From Pyxicephalus adspersus (taxonomy: Eukaryota; Chordata; Amphibia; Anura; Pyxicephalidae): a stretch of 64,000 nucleotides of DNA. The first letter of the stretch is position 1. Every line of letters begins with the position of its first letter. The notes beneath the pieces were generated by a model. That model was not told where the DNA came from. It did not search any database and worked only from the letters and a program-made list of their open reading frames with translations. Shown in pieces: positions 9,480 to 19,642 of this stretch. The stretch is from positions 69,942,089 to 70,006,088 of the forward strand of contig NC_092862.1 of assembly GCF_032062135.1 (NCBI RefSeq). Direction: 5' to 3'. A program made the position numbers and the translations under genes.

Positions 9480-10604
9480 TAAAAGCACGAAGGGAACGAA
9501 GCCCCGGTCAGACTCGAGCTCTCAGTCGTGCTAGTTACCGCATATCCTTAAATCCACTCGTTCACATGCTGAAGAGCCTGCTTCTTCCAAGATGGTACCC
9601 GGAGAGAGGGGGGAAGACGTCAATGATTCCTTTTCAAGCACTGTAGGTAGGCAGTACATGGAATCAGAAAGATCATTGACTATGGATGATTTACCTGCAG
9701 CTGCTGCTGATATTAAGCACACTTTCACAGCAGCCCTGGCTGATTTACTCAGCACCTAAAAGAGGCTATGAAGGCTGGGGGAAAAGAGAAAAGGCTATAT
9801 CAAGCTTCAATAGATTGCTGAATCCCACGAAATGCATCTGATTGTGATGAATAGACAGGTGGAGGACCTAGACAATAGGGGCAGACGACATAATATCAGG
9901 ATCAGGGGTCTCCCCGAGACTGTACTTACTGATCAACTGGAAGCAGGTGCACTCCATTTTTAATTCCATCTTAGAGCAATCAGATGACACCCCAATTGAC
10001 TTTGAATGTACACATAGAGCATTACGCCAGAAGGGGCCTGCTCAAGGAAGAAAACCTAAACGCAGCTAGACGACTTCAAGATATCACGTTGCACGGTGTG
10101 GAAATAAAGCTTTTCCAAGATTTATCTCCTATTACTCTGAATCATAGGCGTGCACTGTGCCCTCTTTTATTATTGCCTAGGAAAAAAGCAATCTCATACC
10201 GCTGGCGTTTTCAGTTTGCATTGCAAGTGGCTTGGAAAGACAGACAGTACTCCCTCCGCACACCAGATGACCTGGCTCCCTTTTGTTATGCACTACAACT
10301 CCCACTGATAGAGGTTCCGGAATGGTACCCAGACTTCGCTCTCCCTCCTGCTGAGATACCCTCTCAGAATCCCCCTCATCACTTTCTACCAGTCCATCAC
10401 CTAAGTGAAGCAGAGGCTTTCATAACCCTGAGAGGGATTCAGATGCGGCTGGCCATTAGTCTGACTTGGAATACACACAGAATAGTTACTGAATTATTGG
10501 ACTGCTTTGATAGCTATCCTTTCCTATCTTCATTTTTGAACACTTACCTGATGGCCTTAGATTGTCTAATGTGCCATGTTTTTGCACTTAACCTTGAGAT
10601 GTAA
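9480..10604 (+). pseudogene. LINE ORF1 (RNA-binding protein) remnant
   Basis: Read across several frameshifts and stops. The N-terminal part contains KMVPGERGEDVNDSFSST and an acidic/alanine-rich stretch. From about 9850 the phrase QVEDLDNRGRRHNIRIRGLP matches the start of the RRM-type domain of L1/Tx1 ORF1 proteins, followed by FECTHRALRQKGP. The last 206 codons (9984-10604 frame) include LFQDLSPITLNHRRALCPLL and YRWRFQF, typical of the C-terminal nucleic-acid-binding domain. The protein would coat LINE RNA in the ribonucleoprotein. Multiple lesions make it non-functional. Confidence 0.8.
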
Positions 10605-11280
10605 TTTCCTTTTTTTTTGGTTTTGAATACTCACCTGATTGCCGTAGATTAGTTATTCCGAATGTGCCATGCTTCTTGCACTAAATTGAGAGATGTACCA
10701 ATGATTCATGAAAGCTATTACTAAAGCCAAATGCTAATTGCCTGGATGTGTACCCTGTCTATCCTCTTTTTGTTATTGGGAGAGTGGACACAGACATAGC
10801 ATACAATATGATTTCTGAAATGGATGATATGTGCCCCCTTGTGGTTGTGCATTTATACTTGAATTCACATGTAACTGGTAAATTTCCTAGTTCCTCAGGG
10901 TTTTATAACTACCTGTTGGTGTTCACTTTGTATTTTTATATATTTGGTCTTTACGGACCCAATAAAAGCTAGGTGGTTACCTACATAATAGGTTCCGCCT
11001 GGGTCTTTATTCTGTTTATATGATAAGAGATCCTGTACTTAGTGCAGAGTTTACCTTCTTAAATGTATTTTGTACTGTGTTGTAAACCATAATGAGTTTA
11101 CTGGTATATACGGAGCAACTTTCCCGCTCCTGGGGTTTTGAGAGTATTTACTCCCACACTCCAACTTTCCAGAGGATCGCTTGGGACGTTGGTACCCCAT
11201 GATCCAGTTACATTTGTATTTTATCCCTACTCTTCGGGGCAACAGTTCAAGGGGAAAACCAACAAATACGAGCTAGGAAC
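10605..11280 (+). other. LINE inter-ORF spacer
   Basis: Non-coding sequence between ORF1 and ORF2. The segment around 10533-10601 (GAACACTTACCTGATGGCC...AATGTGCCATG) recurs at 10621-10695 in diverged form, a tandem duplication of roughly 86 bp that overlaps the end of ORF1. An AATAAA occurs near 10960. Confidence 0.6.
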
Positions 11281-12943
11281 CATGACCTACGCTAAGTACT
11301 ATCACCTCTCAGCAAGTGATATCATAATACTTTCTCACAATGTGAAGGACCTCAACATCTTAGAAAAAAGATCTCTCCTTTTGGGAAACCTTAAAAAATC
11401 TAGGACAGATATAGTACTTCGCAGGAGACTCACTTCAAGAGCATACAGATACCAAAACTTACTAACTCTTACTTCACACAGGCTTACTAAGCCACAGATC
11501 CTAAGTGCGGAAATTTGGAAGGCAAAACTTTGACAATAGCAAATTTATACTTCCCAAACACGGCAAGGCACCATTCTTACAAACACTTATCTTATTGCTG
11601 AAAGATTTTGTGGAAAGCTCTAATATTTTAGGGGGAGACTTTAACTTTCCCTTAAATCCTTCACTAGACACTTCAAATGACAAGTCCTCCATAGCCTACC
11701 GTACTTTATGGAAAATGTAAATTTTACTTCAATCACTACACTTGGTGGATGATTGGCGTCTCCTACATCCAGTTGGTAGAGATTATACCTTTTATTGGAA
11801 CATACATAATAAGTGCACATGCATTGAATATATTTTTGTTTCTCAAGCAGATCTTTTCCAGATAGGCAGAACAGAAATTGGGGTCCAGGTACACTCAGGT
11901 CATGCTCCAATGTACCTTTCCTTGCATAAAACACAGAAACATCATAGGAAGTGGAATTGGAGATTGAACCCAACATTACTGAATGACCTGCCTACTAGGC
12001 AATCCATAGAACAAACACTACGCAATTACTTTACGAAGAACAATGGTCAGGACACTGAACCCATAATTAGATGGAGGTGCACAAGTGCACATCGAGAGGT
12101 GAGCTTATAAGATTGGGATCAGCTACACATAAGGCTGCACATAAGCTTTTTCAATCTCAATTGCTAGAAAGCCAATTAGCCCAGGCCAGACAGGAACTCA
12201 AACAAATTATGGAGAGTAAATCTAAGAGAATTTTATTTTTCTGCACCAAATTGTACTATTAAAGTAGTAAAAATAAAAGTGGAAGATTTCTGACTAGGGC
12301 CCTAAAAGATTCGGCGGTGAACCAAATTTATGAGATTTCAAATGACTCAGGCCAAACCACTCAAGAACCAGAGAAGATAGCAAACCAATTTAAAACATTT
12401 TATCACAAGTTGTACAACATCCCAACTGGTGTTCGTACCAAGCCTGAATTGGAGCTTAGGCGCATAGCCATTAGAACATACGTAAATGGTAGTGGAATGC
12501 CTACAATAGACCTGAAATTGCTAAACAATTGGCAAATTACATAGGACTGGACCAGGTGGGATTCATGCCGGGCCGTGAGGCCCGGGATATCACCATCAAA
12601 GCTATTAATCTTATCCACAAGGTACAGGAGTTACATAGAGGGGGCCTGCTACTGTCAAAAGACAGGACTTTGTCAGGGTGGCCTGGGACTGGGACTATAT
12701 GTTTGAGACTCTGCAATTTCTAGGTTTCCAATCCCACATGCTAAATTTGTTTAAATATCTGTACTTCAGTCCCACAGTTGGCTAATTTCAAAATTCATAT
12801 GCCCAAATCTGCGGCAGTTGGGATACATTTTTCCCAGCAGCAGATTCAACACCTGAGCACGGTTTACCCTTTTAAATGGGAAACTGGTGGCCTAAAATAT
12901 CTGGGGATTACTTTAACATTGCATACAAAAGATCTATATTCTA

Positions 12944-12961
12944 CCCCCCCCCCCCCCCCCC
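12944..12961 (+). repeat. C18 homopolymer inside ORF2
   Basis: Eighteen consecutive C residues sit exactly where the reading frame changes from KDLYS to FQNKKSDLQQWS, so the run probably expanded after the element died. Confidence 0.95.
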
Positions 12962-14027
12962 TTGTTCCAAAACAAAAAGTCAGATTTGCAGCAATGGTCA
13001 AACAAACCTTTTTCGTGGTTTGGGAGAGCGGCCATTGTAAAGATGAATATCTTGCCCAGAATATTATTTGTGTTACAAGCCTTACCTATCTCAATCCCAT
13101 TGAGTTTCTTTTCAAGCCTTGTTCACAAATTTATTTTGGAATGACAACAGCCCAAGGCTTAAATAAAATTATATCTCTAGATCCAAACCCTGAGGAGGTA
13201 TGGGATTCACGGATATCCAGAGATACTACCTTGCCATTCATATGGGTAGAGTTATTGAAGCCTCTCTTAGTAAAACCCCACTTGCTTTACTCCCCTGGGT
13301 TTCCATGAAAATTGTGCCAACAATTCTACAGCATTAATTTCTACAAAATTGGAAAGGACAATCACCACCGAAAGTTGCTGATTTCAGCAGTAATAAATCC
13401 AGGAGTGAATTTGAAGATCTGGTAGAACGTGAGGCGATCTCATGGTGGTCTTATATACAAATCAAATTTATATAGCTGAAATTGGAAGAAGGGGAGACCT
13501 TTTCCAACCTCCATCGGTATTAGAACAGATCTGTCTATCTGCACTCTTCTTTTAGTGAGTTGGTTTCAAGAAAACATCAGGGCCAAAAGGGTGTGGGAAT
13601 CAACACTCCAGGTTGGGTTTTCTGATCAACAATGGCTGAATATGTGTTTGATGACACACAAATGCTCTATTAGTAATAAACTGCAAAAAAAATTGAAAAA
13701 ATATTTGACACAGTGGTATGCGACTCAGGATCGCATTCATAAGTGGTTCCCAGAGTCTTCAGATTTATGTTGGAAGTGTAATCAAGCTGAGGGTACAAAG
13801 CTACACATTTGGTGGCCTTGCCCCATTATTCAGACCTACTGGACCCAAATTTGTGAGATAGGCCAACAAATAACTGGACCTTCTTTCCCTACCTCCCCTT
13901 CGGCATGTTTGCTAGATGACCGAGGTGATTCTCTGGGCTCATACAGGGGTTCTCTAACCCTACACTTATTGATTGTGGCTCACAGTTTGATACCATTGTA
14001 TTGGAAATCCTCTGTCCCACTATCAGC

Positions 14028-14047
14028 TAAACAATGGCTTCTCAAGG
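14028..14047 (+). repeat. left target-site duplication of the inner LINE
   Basis: TAAACAATGGCTTCTCAAGG, 20 bp, identical to 18091-18110. In ORF2 of the outer element it encodes KQWLLK. Confidence 0.95.
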
Positions 14048-14204
14048 AGTGAAAGTGCGCATGTGTCGGCGCCTATGGCTGCATCTTCATAGTGCGCTCG
14101 GCTCCCTTTAGTGACCCGTTCTGGCCCACTAGCCACAGTGTCTCGGCAGCTGCAACGGATCTAGTCCTGGAGGAGGCCTCCATGCACCCAGCCAAAGGAT
14201 CGCG

Positions 14205-14369
14205 ATGGTCGGCAAAGCAAGTGGGAAGTCGAAAGATTGCTCTCTCCAGCCACAGACTCCCAAGTCTTTTCCCAGGATGGCATCCGTGCGGGACTTCAGC
14301 CACGCGGCTGCAGCTTCTAGTAAGGCTCTCCACAAATCCTCCAAACTATTGAAGGAATATTTTAATTGA
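14205..14369 (+). pseudogene. inner LINE ORF1, first 54 codons
   Basis: ATG at 14205 opens a frame starting MVGKASGKSKDCSL, then PKSFPRMASVRDFSHAAAAS and KSSKLLKEYFN, ending at TGA 14367-14369. The basic, serine-rich start is like the N-terminus of L1/Tx1 ORF1 proteins. The stop coincides with the junction to ORF2 sequence (VWWEMN...WDYTFYSGAH), so the rest of ORF1 was lost in an internal deletion rather than by a point mutation. Confidence 0.6.
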
Positions 14370-14800
14370 TGTGTGGTGGGAGATGAACCTGTCAAATTGG
14401 GATTATACCTTTTATTCTGGGGCTCATAAATAATACTCCAGAATAGATCAAATTTATCTACAATCCCAACTGGTCCCACAGGTGACCAGGGCTCATGTTC
14501 TGTTCACTCTGTGATCGAGTCATGACCCTGTGAATATATACCTGAGGGACCTGAAAGGCCCCTAGCCAGGATTCCATTGGAGAATTAATGAAGGTCTGTT
14601 GTCTGACCCTCTGGTTCATAAGGAAATTGGGATGTTAATTGCGGATTTTTTTTTTAACGAAAAAATAATTGGGAGGCCCATAAAGCGTTCAATAGAGGGG
14701 AATTAATTAGGCTTGGGGCCCAGAACAAAAAAGCCAGGGATAAGCTAATCCAGGCTAAACTGAAAGAATACCACAACCTGCAGTTCCAACATAAGACTAA

Positions 14801-15002
14801 AGCTGCGTACACACGTCCAATTTTTATCGTTGGAAATGAACGACGAACAAACGACGAATGACCAATTGGCCAAAAATCGTTTGTAAAAAAAGTAACCAAC
14901 GACGCCGACGAACGAGGATAGTCGTTGGAAATGAACGACCGGACCGGCGGATCAGATTGGACGACGATCGTTGACCATCTATCGTGTGTACGGTCGTTCA
15001 GT

Positions 15003-15040
<38 letters not shown>

Positions 15041-15150
15041 TATACAATATTGTACAATATCTTTGAACGATCGTGTCGTTATCTGTATGTACAGGATCGG
15101 TGCTATACGATCGTTTACAAACGATAATAATTGGAAGTGTGTACGTAGCT
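14801..15150. mobile_element. MITE with AGCTGCGTACACAC ends, inside inner LINE
   Basis: Left end AGCTGCGTACACACGTCC, right end in reverse complement AGCTACGTACACACTTCC. Flanks are TAA (14798-14800) and TTA (15151-15153): either a TWA triplet with one change, as in PIF/Harbinger insertions, or a TA dinucleotide. The body is rich in ACGA/CGTT and contains a TA microsatellite. A longer copy is at 18489-18921. Its position splits a readable ORF2 phrase, so it is younger than the inner LINE. Confidence 0.85.
15005..15036. repeat. (TA)n microsatellite within the MITE
   Basis: Sixteen TA repeats. The minus-strand frames of 63 and 187 codons covering it read as IY runs and are chance. Confidence 0.95.
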
Positions 15151-18090
15151 TTACCCATCTCTGGACCCACATCCCGAAATCACTACGCACTGCAATTAAC
15201 ATTTTGCTAACCACCAAGGCTGAAAAATCACTGAGATGGGCTTCTCATACATTTTACACTCGGGGAAATAAACCCAGCAGACTATTTGTAAACAAGCCCA
15301 ACCCCTAACCCAAAATGCATGCCTGCCCCAAGATCAGACTTAAAGATGAGCGTTTCTCCCAAAATCCGGAGAAAATTTTATCAGCATTTGAAGCTTTTTA
15401 CTGTACCTTATATGGGGAAAACAAGGCACCTTCTTCTGAGGTCTTTGACGTACTTTTTAAGGGGCTTCATATGCCCATCCTTAAGTCACAAAAATATTCT
15501 GGAGAAGCCATTCCCTTGTGAGGAAGTACTGCGAGGAAGTACTGCGAGTATTAAAATTACTTTAAAAAGGCAGCGCTTCTGGTCCAGATGGATTCTCCTA
15601 TGCTTTTTAAATATCCTTTAGTTCCACTCTGAGTCCACATTTTGTGCAATATTTTAATTACTTACGAGAAGGTCATCCTTTACCCCAAGAAGCCAATAGG
15701 GTGTTTATTAGTGTCATTCCAAAACCAGGTAAGGACCCTGTGGATGTTTCTAATTACAGACCTATCTCACTAATCAATTGTGACTTGAAACTTAAGATCA
15801 AAATTTTGTCGGTGCATCTGAATTCATTTCTAGGAGCTTATGTCCATCCGAACCAGGTGGGCTTTATGCAACATAGGCAGGCTCCTGATAACACAAGGCG
15901 TTCCATCGACCTGATCTCACTGATTTATTCTAACTAGGACAAAGGTCCTAAGAGGGAGGCGATGCTCTTGGCTATTGATTTGCAGAAGGCCTTCGATAGC
16001 CTCTCTCTTGGTCTTATTTATTCTCAGTCTTATCCATCATGGGTTTCAGGCCATGCTTCAGTAACCACCTATGAGCACTCTACGACAACCAATAGCCAAC
16101 ATATCTCTAGGGGGTTTACTCTCTTCCAATGTTTCCATCAAAAGAGGTGCTAGAAAGGGTTGTCTGCTGTCTCCCCTTTTTTTTGCTATAGCTATCGAAC
16201 CATTGGCTAGGGCAATCCATGCTGATCAGAATATTTGGTGGGTTACCTGTGGTCGGGTGGAGCACAAATGTTCACTGTTCGCAGATGATAATCTTATGTG
16301 TGATTGAGGCACCCACATGTCACACTTCCAAACCTGTTTAGACTTTTGGATGAGTTTGCTAGCCTGTCCAGCCTTAAGGTCAATAGCTCAAAATCCCAGG
16401 CCCTCAACATCAATATTCCGGAAGCCCAATAGTCACTTCTGAGGGAGAATTTTGATCTCTGTTGGGACAAGAGCTTCCTACAATATCTAGGGATTCAGTT
16501 AACCCCTAAATATACAGCCTTATTCCAGGCTAACTACACCCCCCCTTCCTAGTTTGACCGTATAGCCTCAGTCAAAATGAATATTTTGCCTAGAATACTT
16601 AATCTGTTCTGCACTCTTACAGTCCATGTTTCGCTCTTGATTCTTAGTTCCCTCCAAGCCAAAATCATGAACTTTATCTGGGGTTGCAAGCGGAGCAGAA
16701 TAACATGTGGGCCCCCATGCTCCAAGGGGGCATGGGGGTTCCCCACCTCAAATACTATTATATAGCAGCTCAGAATTCCTAATTGTCCCTCTCCATGCTA
16801 CAGGGCTTTAAACCTCAATTGGTGGAGCTGGAGGAGTCAGCCTGTTCTCTATGGGGCCTAGCGTCCTGTATTTGGGCTTCAAGGGGCAAGACTAAGGTAG
16901 CTTCCGGTTGCCCCACTTTTCTCATTTCCTCTCAGTTTGGGAAAAGTTTCGCCACCACCCCAAGCTTTGTTCGGTGCATATGCAGCTCACCTCATTATGG
17001 CACAATCGGGAGTTCTCCCCCGGTGGATATCTGGGAGTCTTTCAATGGTGCGTTGATAAGGTCTTTCACCGTATTAAAGATATTATTGATGTTTTAGACA
17101 TTCATAGCTTTAAATTTTTGGTCAGTAAAAGGGAGCTCCAGAGACAGGAATATTTCCGCTATCGACAGATTGTCATTTGTCAGCTCAAAGATTAGACTAG
17201 CTCCACGCCCTCTGCGCTCCAGGGCACAAATTGAAAATATTGGAAGACTGGTCAAAGGATCTGGGGCTCCATTGGTTCCAGGAAAAATGGAGTGAGGTGG
17301 CCTTCTCTTTTTCTAAATTCACTTAACTCTTCACTAGTGGAAGCCAATTATAAAGTTCAGCTTCGCTGGTACCTGGTGCCGGATAAGCTTGCAAAATGAC
17401 ATCCTTCTGTCTCCCTTTCATGTTTCAGAGGTTGTGATACCAGGGGAACCATGGCCCACATGTGGTGGTCCTGTCCTGTAGCCTAGGAATACTGGACGAA
17501 GATTTTTCAACTGATTTCCAGGGTCCTGGATAAGACAGTAAAGTGCACGTCTGGAGCTGCCCTCTTTGGCATTTGTGATATGGAGGTTCCTAAGCACTCT
17601 CTGAAGCTTCTCAAGCTTATCCTGTTGGCTGCTCGCATCACTCTGACTAAAGAGTGGAAGTCCAAGACGATTTCATTAGAACCGTTATTGAATAAATTGG
17701 ATTGGATTAAGGTAAAGGACAAACTCATGCACACACTCCATAATACTTTGGGTAAATTTGATACTGTCTGGAAACCCTGGAACACATATAGTTCTTCTAG
17801 TATAATTTAGGTCTGTTCTGCTCTCTGTCGATCACATATTTTGAGTCCTCTTCCTCACAAAGTTCATTGTTTACAGCTCCAGTGATTGCTTTCAATTGAC
17901 AATTGTAATATCACGCCTATATTTTTAAAAATCAGCTTTTACATTCTGTCAAGTTAGTTTGTAGTCAAAGTTGGTTGTTTACGGCTGCACTGTTTTAAAT
18001 GGTTCCTCCCCCTTATTTTTTTTTTTTTTTTCTTGTATGAAATGACATTTTGGTTCTTTTTTTGAAAAACTTAATAAAAAATTTGAAATA

Positions 18091-18215
18091 TAAACAATGG
18101 CTTCTCAAGGTTCAAGAGATTTTTTTTAAAGGAAGAATCTAGATCCATCTCCTTAGACAGAGCAGATAAATTTACCGAAACCCGAGGTTTACTGGGTAAT
18201 TTTTTTCTACTCTGA
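18091..18215 (+). pseudogene. outer LINE ORF2, 3' remainder after the nested insertion
   Basis: The right copy of the duplication (18091-18110) is followed by the missing C-terminus of the outer ORF2: VQEIFF, then after a one-base shift EESRSISLDRADKFTETRG and a stop at 18213-18215. Joined conceptually to 13555-14047 it continues the same protein segment, which shows the two LINE pieces were once one gene. Confidence 0.85.
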
Positions 18216-18488
18216 TGTGTACAAAACGCTGGTCAATAATTTCAACTGAGTCTTCCCCGTTTTTTTCCCCCTTTTTATTTTACTGTTGTGGAGGTGAACA
18301 TGGTCAGAAGTCATGGCCTTTACTAGCTGTTCCAATGTCAATCAGATTGCTCTTGCAGCCCTTCACTAGTTGTATGTGTTTTTGGATAGAGTTTCTCTAT
18401 CCAAGAACACAGAGAGTCCTGTGTTCTTGGATAGAGAAACTCTATCCAGACACAGCTGCAATCACTGAGAAGATGCAAGTATCTCTTA

Positions 18489-18921
18489 AGCTGCAAACAC
18501 ACATCCAATAATTATGATTGAAAACAAATGACGAACGTCAGACGAACAACGAATTGGCCAAAAATTGTTCTAAAAAAGTGACTAACGACGCCAACAAATG
18601 AGGATTGTTGGTGGAAATGAACGTCTAGCACGGAAGATCTGATTGGCCGACGATCGTTCACTATCTATCGTGTGTACAGTCGTTCAGTGATCGTGCATGT
18701 TTCTGCAATACACTTTCTCCTTTACATGTCACTCCCTGCATCGTTCAAAAGATTGTATCTAGCGTGTGTACACTATTGATGGAATATATTTGAATGATCC
18801 TATTGTTACAGCATGTACAGAATTGTGAACAATATGATTGTTCAAATATAAAAAAGCATAATAGTTGATCAGTTGTAATAGTTCATTTTCTAACGATAAT
18901 ATTGGAAGTGTGTACCTAGCT
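18489..18921. mobile_element. MITE with AGCTGCRWACACAC ends, second copy
   Basis: Ends AGCTGCAAACACACATCC and, in reverse complement, AGCTAGGTACACACTTCC. TTA occurs on both sides (18486-18488 and 18922-18924). Shares ATTGGCCAAAAATTGTT, CGACGATCGTT and ATCGTGTGTAC with the copy at 14801-15150 but lacks the TA microsatellite and has extra central sequence. Confidence 0.85.
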
Positions 18922-19241
18922 TTACTCTGTAACACACTTTCAAGCACAGTAATATGATACATTTGTTAAATTTTTTCTCAGTGGATTAACCCCCCTAGCG
19001 GTATTCCCGAGTGTGACTCGGGGTGGAAAAAATTGCAAAAAGCGGTAATCCCGAGTCACACTCGGGGTACCTTTGAGGGTCCCTCTTACCTTATTCCCGC
19101 GCTCCAGCGGTGATCTCACGATCCCGCTGTGATGGCGGGGCGCTTCTCCGTCGGGGGGCGTGGCCGGGCGGGAAATTTAAAAGCAGATTACGGAGTATTC
19201 TGCTTTTAAATACCGCCCGGGTCCCCACCACCCCGATGCAC

Positions 19242-19310
19242 GCATCTGCAGTTAGATGCGATGCACCATGCAGGATTTCTGCTTGGTGCATCGCATCTAA
19301 CTGCAGATGC
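19242..19310. repeat. perfect 27-bp inverted repeat, 15-nt loop
   Basis: The left arm (19242-19268) starts GCATCTGCAGTTAGATGCG; the right arm (19284-19310) is its exact reverse complement. The loop is TGCAGGATTTCTGCT. Confidence 0.95.
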
Positions 19311-19395
19311 GATCACCAATAGTAAATCCAGAGGGTGATGCCAGCGGAGATTTCCCGCTGGCAGCAGCCCCTGGATCTACTGCCTGCTCGCATCA

Positions 19396-19427
19396 CCCGG
19401 AGGCTGATCTCCAGATCAGCCTCCGGG
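19396..19427. repeat. perfect 15-bp inverted repeat, 2-nt loop
   Basis: CCCGGAGGCTGATCT, CC, then its exact reverse complement. A related GATCAGCCTCCGGGAG copy follows at about 19482-19497 inside a longer imperfect hairpin bounded by GCTCGCATC and GATGCGAGC. Confidence 0.95.
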
Positions 19428-19603
19428 AGTAGGGGATGATGTCCCCGCTGCTCACTCTCCTGCTCGCATCACCCGGAGATCAGCCTCCGGGAGATGCGAG
19501 CAGGGGAATGAAGTAGGGCGGGGACATCCCCACCGCATCACCCGGCAAGATGTGTGACATCTTCCGGGTGATGCAGTGGAGTGATGGATTCTGGGAGGCG
19601 GGA

Positions 19604-19642
19604 AATTTAAAAGCAGATTACTATGTAATCTGCTTTTAAATT
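19604..19642. repeat. perfect 18-bp inverted repeat, 3-nt loop
   Basis: AATTTAAAAGCAGATTAC, TAT, then its exact reverse complement. The same TTTAAAAGCAGATTAC motif forms an imperfect hairpin at about 19178-19210. Confidence 0.95.

Larger units (their letters stand above)
11281..14047 (+). pseudogene. LINE ORF2 (endonuclease/reverse transcriptase), 5' part of split copy
   Basis: The start at 11281 gives MTYAKYYHLSASDIIILSHN, the beginning of the apurinic-type endonuclease. GGDFN (about 11630), CTCIEYIF (about 11820) and SGHAP (about 11896) mark the nuclease; the last two differ from the usual IDYIF and SDHAP, so a catalytic Asp is replaced by Gly. The reverse transcriptase is reduced: DQVGFMPGREARDITIKAIN (about 12550) is present, but the finger region before it and the YADD region after it are deleted. 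A C18 run near 12950 shifts the frame. LCWKCNQAEGTKLHIWWPC (about 13770-13830) is the C-terminal cysteine/histidine motif. The frame stops abruptly at the insertion of the inner LINE. Confidence 0.85.
14370..17810 (+). pseudogene. inner LINE ORF2 (partial endonuclease, reverse transcriptase, C-terminal domain)
   Basis: Begins in the distal endonuclease (WDYTFYSGAH, YSRIDQIY, HDPVNIYLRD). NWEAHKAFNRGELIRLGAQN follows, then the MITE insertion at 14801-15150, then the frame resumes (KAEKSLRWASHTFYTRGNKP). The reverse transcriptase shows VISVIPKPGKDP-like text, NYRPISLINCDLKLKIKIL (about 15750), HPNQVGFMQHRQAPDNTRRS, AIDLQKAFDSL (about 15965) and LFADDNLM (about 16276-16299), the catalytic pair being present. 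The C-terminal motif CFRGCDTRGTMAHMWWSC lies near 17420-17475. Frameshifts and stops are frequent, so no full-length protein is possible. Confidence 0.88.
14048..18090 (+). mobile_element. inner L1/Tx1-type LINE nested in the outer LINE
   Basis: A second LINE, in the same orientation, flanked by an exact 20-bp target duplication. It starts with a GC-rich leader and the first 54 codons of ORF1, then jumps to the distal endonuclease region of ORF2, so about 2 kb of ORF1/ORF2 are missing. The reverse transcriptase keeps its FADD core. The 3' end is AATAAAAAATTTGAAATA directly before the duplication, as expected for target-primed insertion. It differs in sequence from the outer element and represents another subfamily. 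A MITE later inserted at 14801-15150. Confidence 0.92.
9390..18320 (+). mobile_element. outer L1/Tx1-type LINE, split by a second LINE
   Basis: A non-LTR retrotransposon with ORF1 remains (9480-10604), a long inter-ORF spacer and ORF2 (11281-14047, resuming at 18091-18215). The endonuclease, part of the reverse transcriptase and the C-terminal cysteine motif can be read in order, all on the plus strand. ORF2 is interrupted at codon level by the inner LINE (14048-18090). Neither terminus is sharply defined: the 5' end is placed after the hAT end near 9340, and the 3' end runs into hAT-like sequence near 18320 without a clear poly(A). Confidence 0.85.

Noticed and set aside
14654..15217. 187-codon minus-strand frame
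   Set aside because: It lies antisense to LINE ORF2 and crosses the MITE and its TA repeat.
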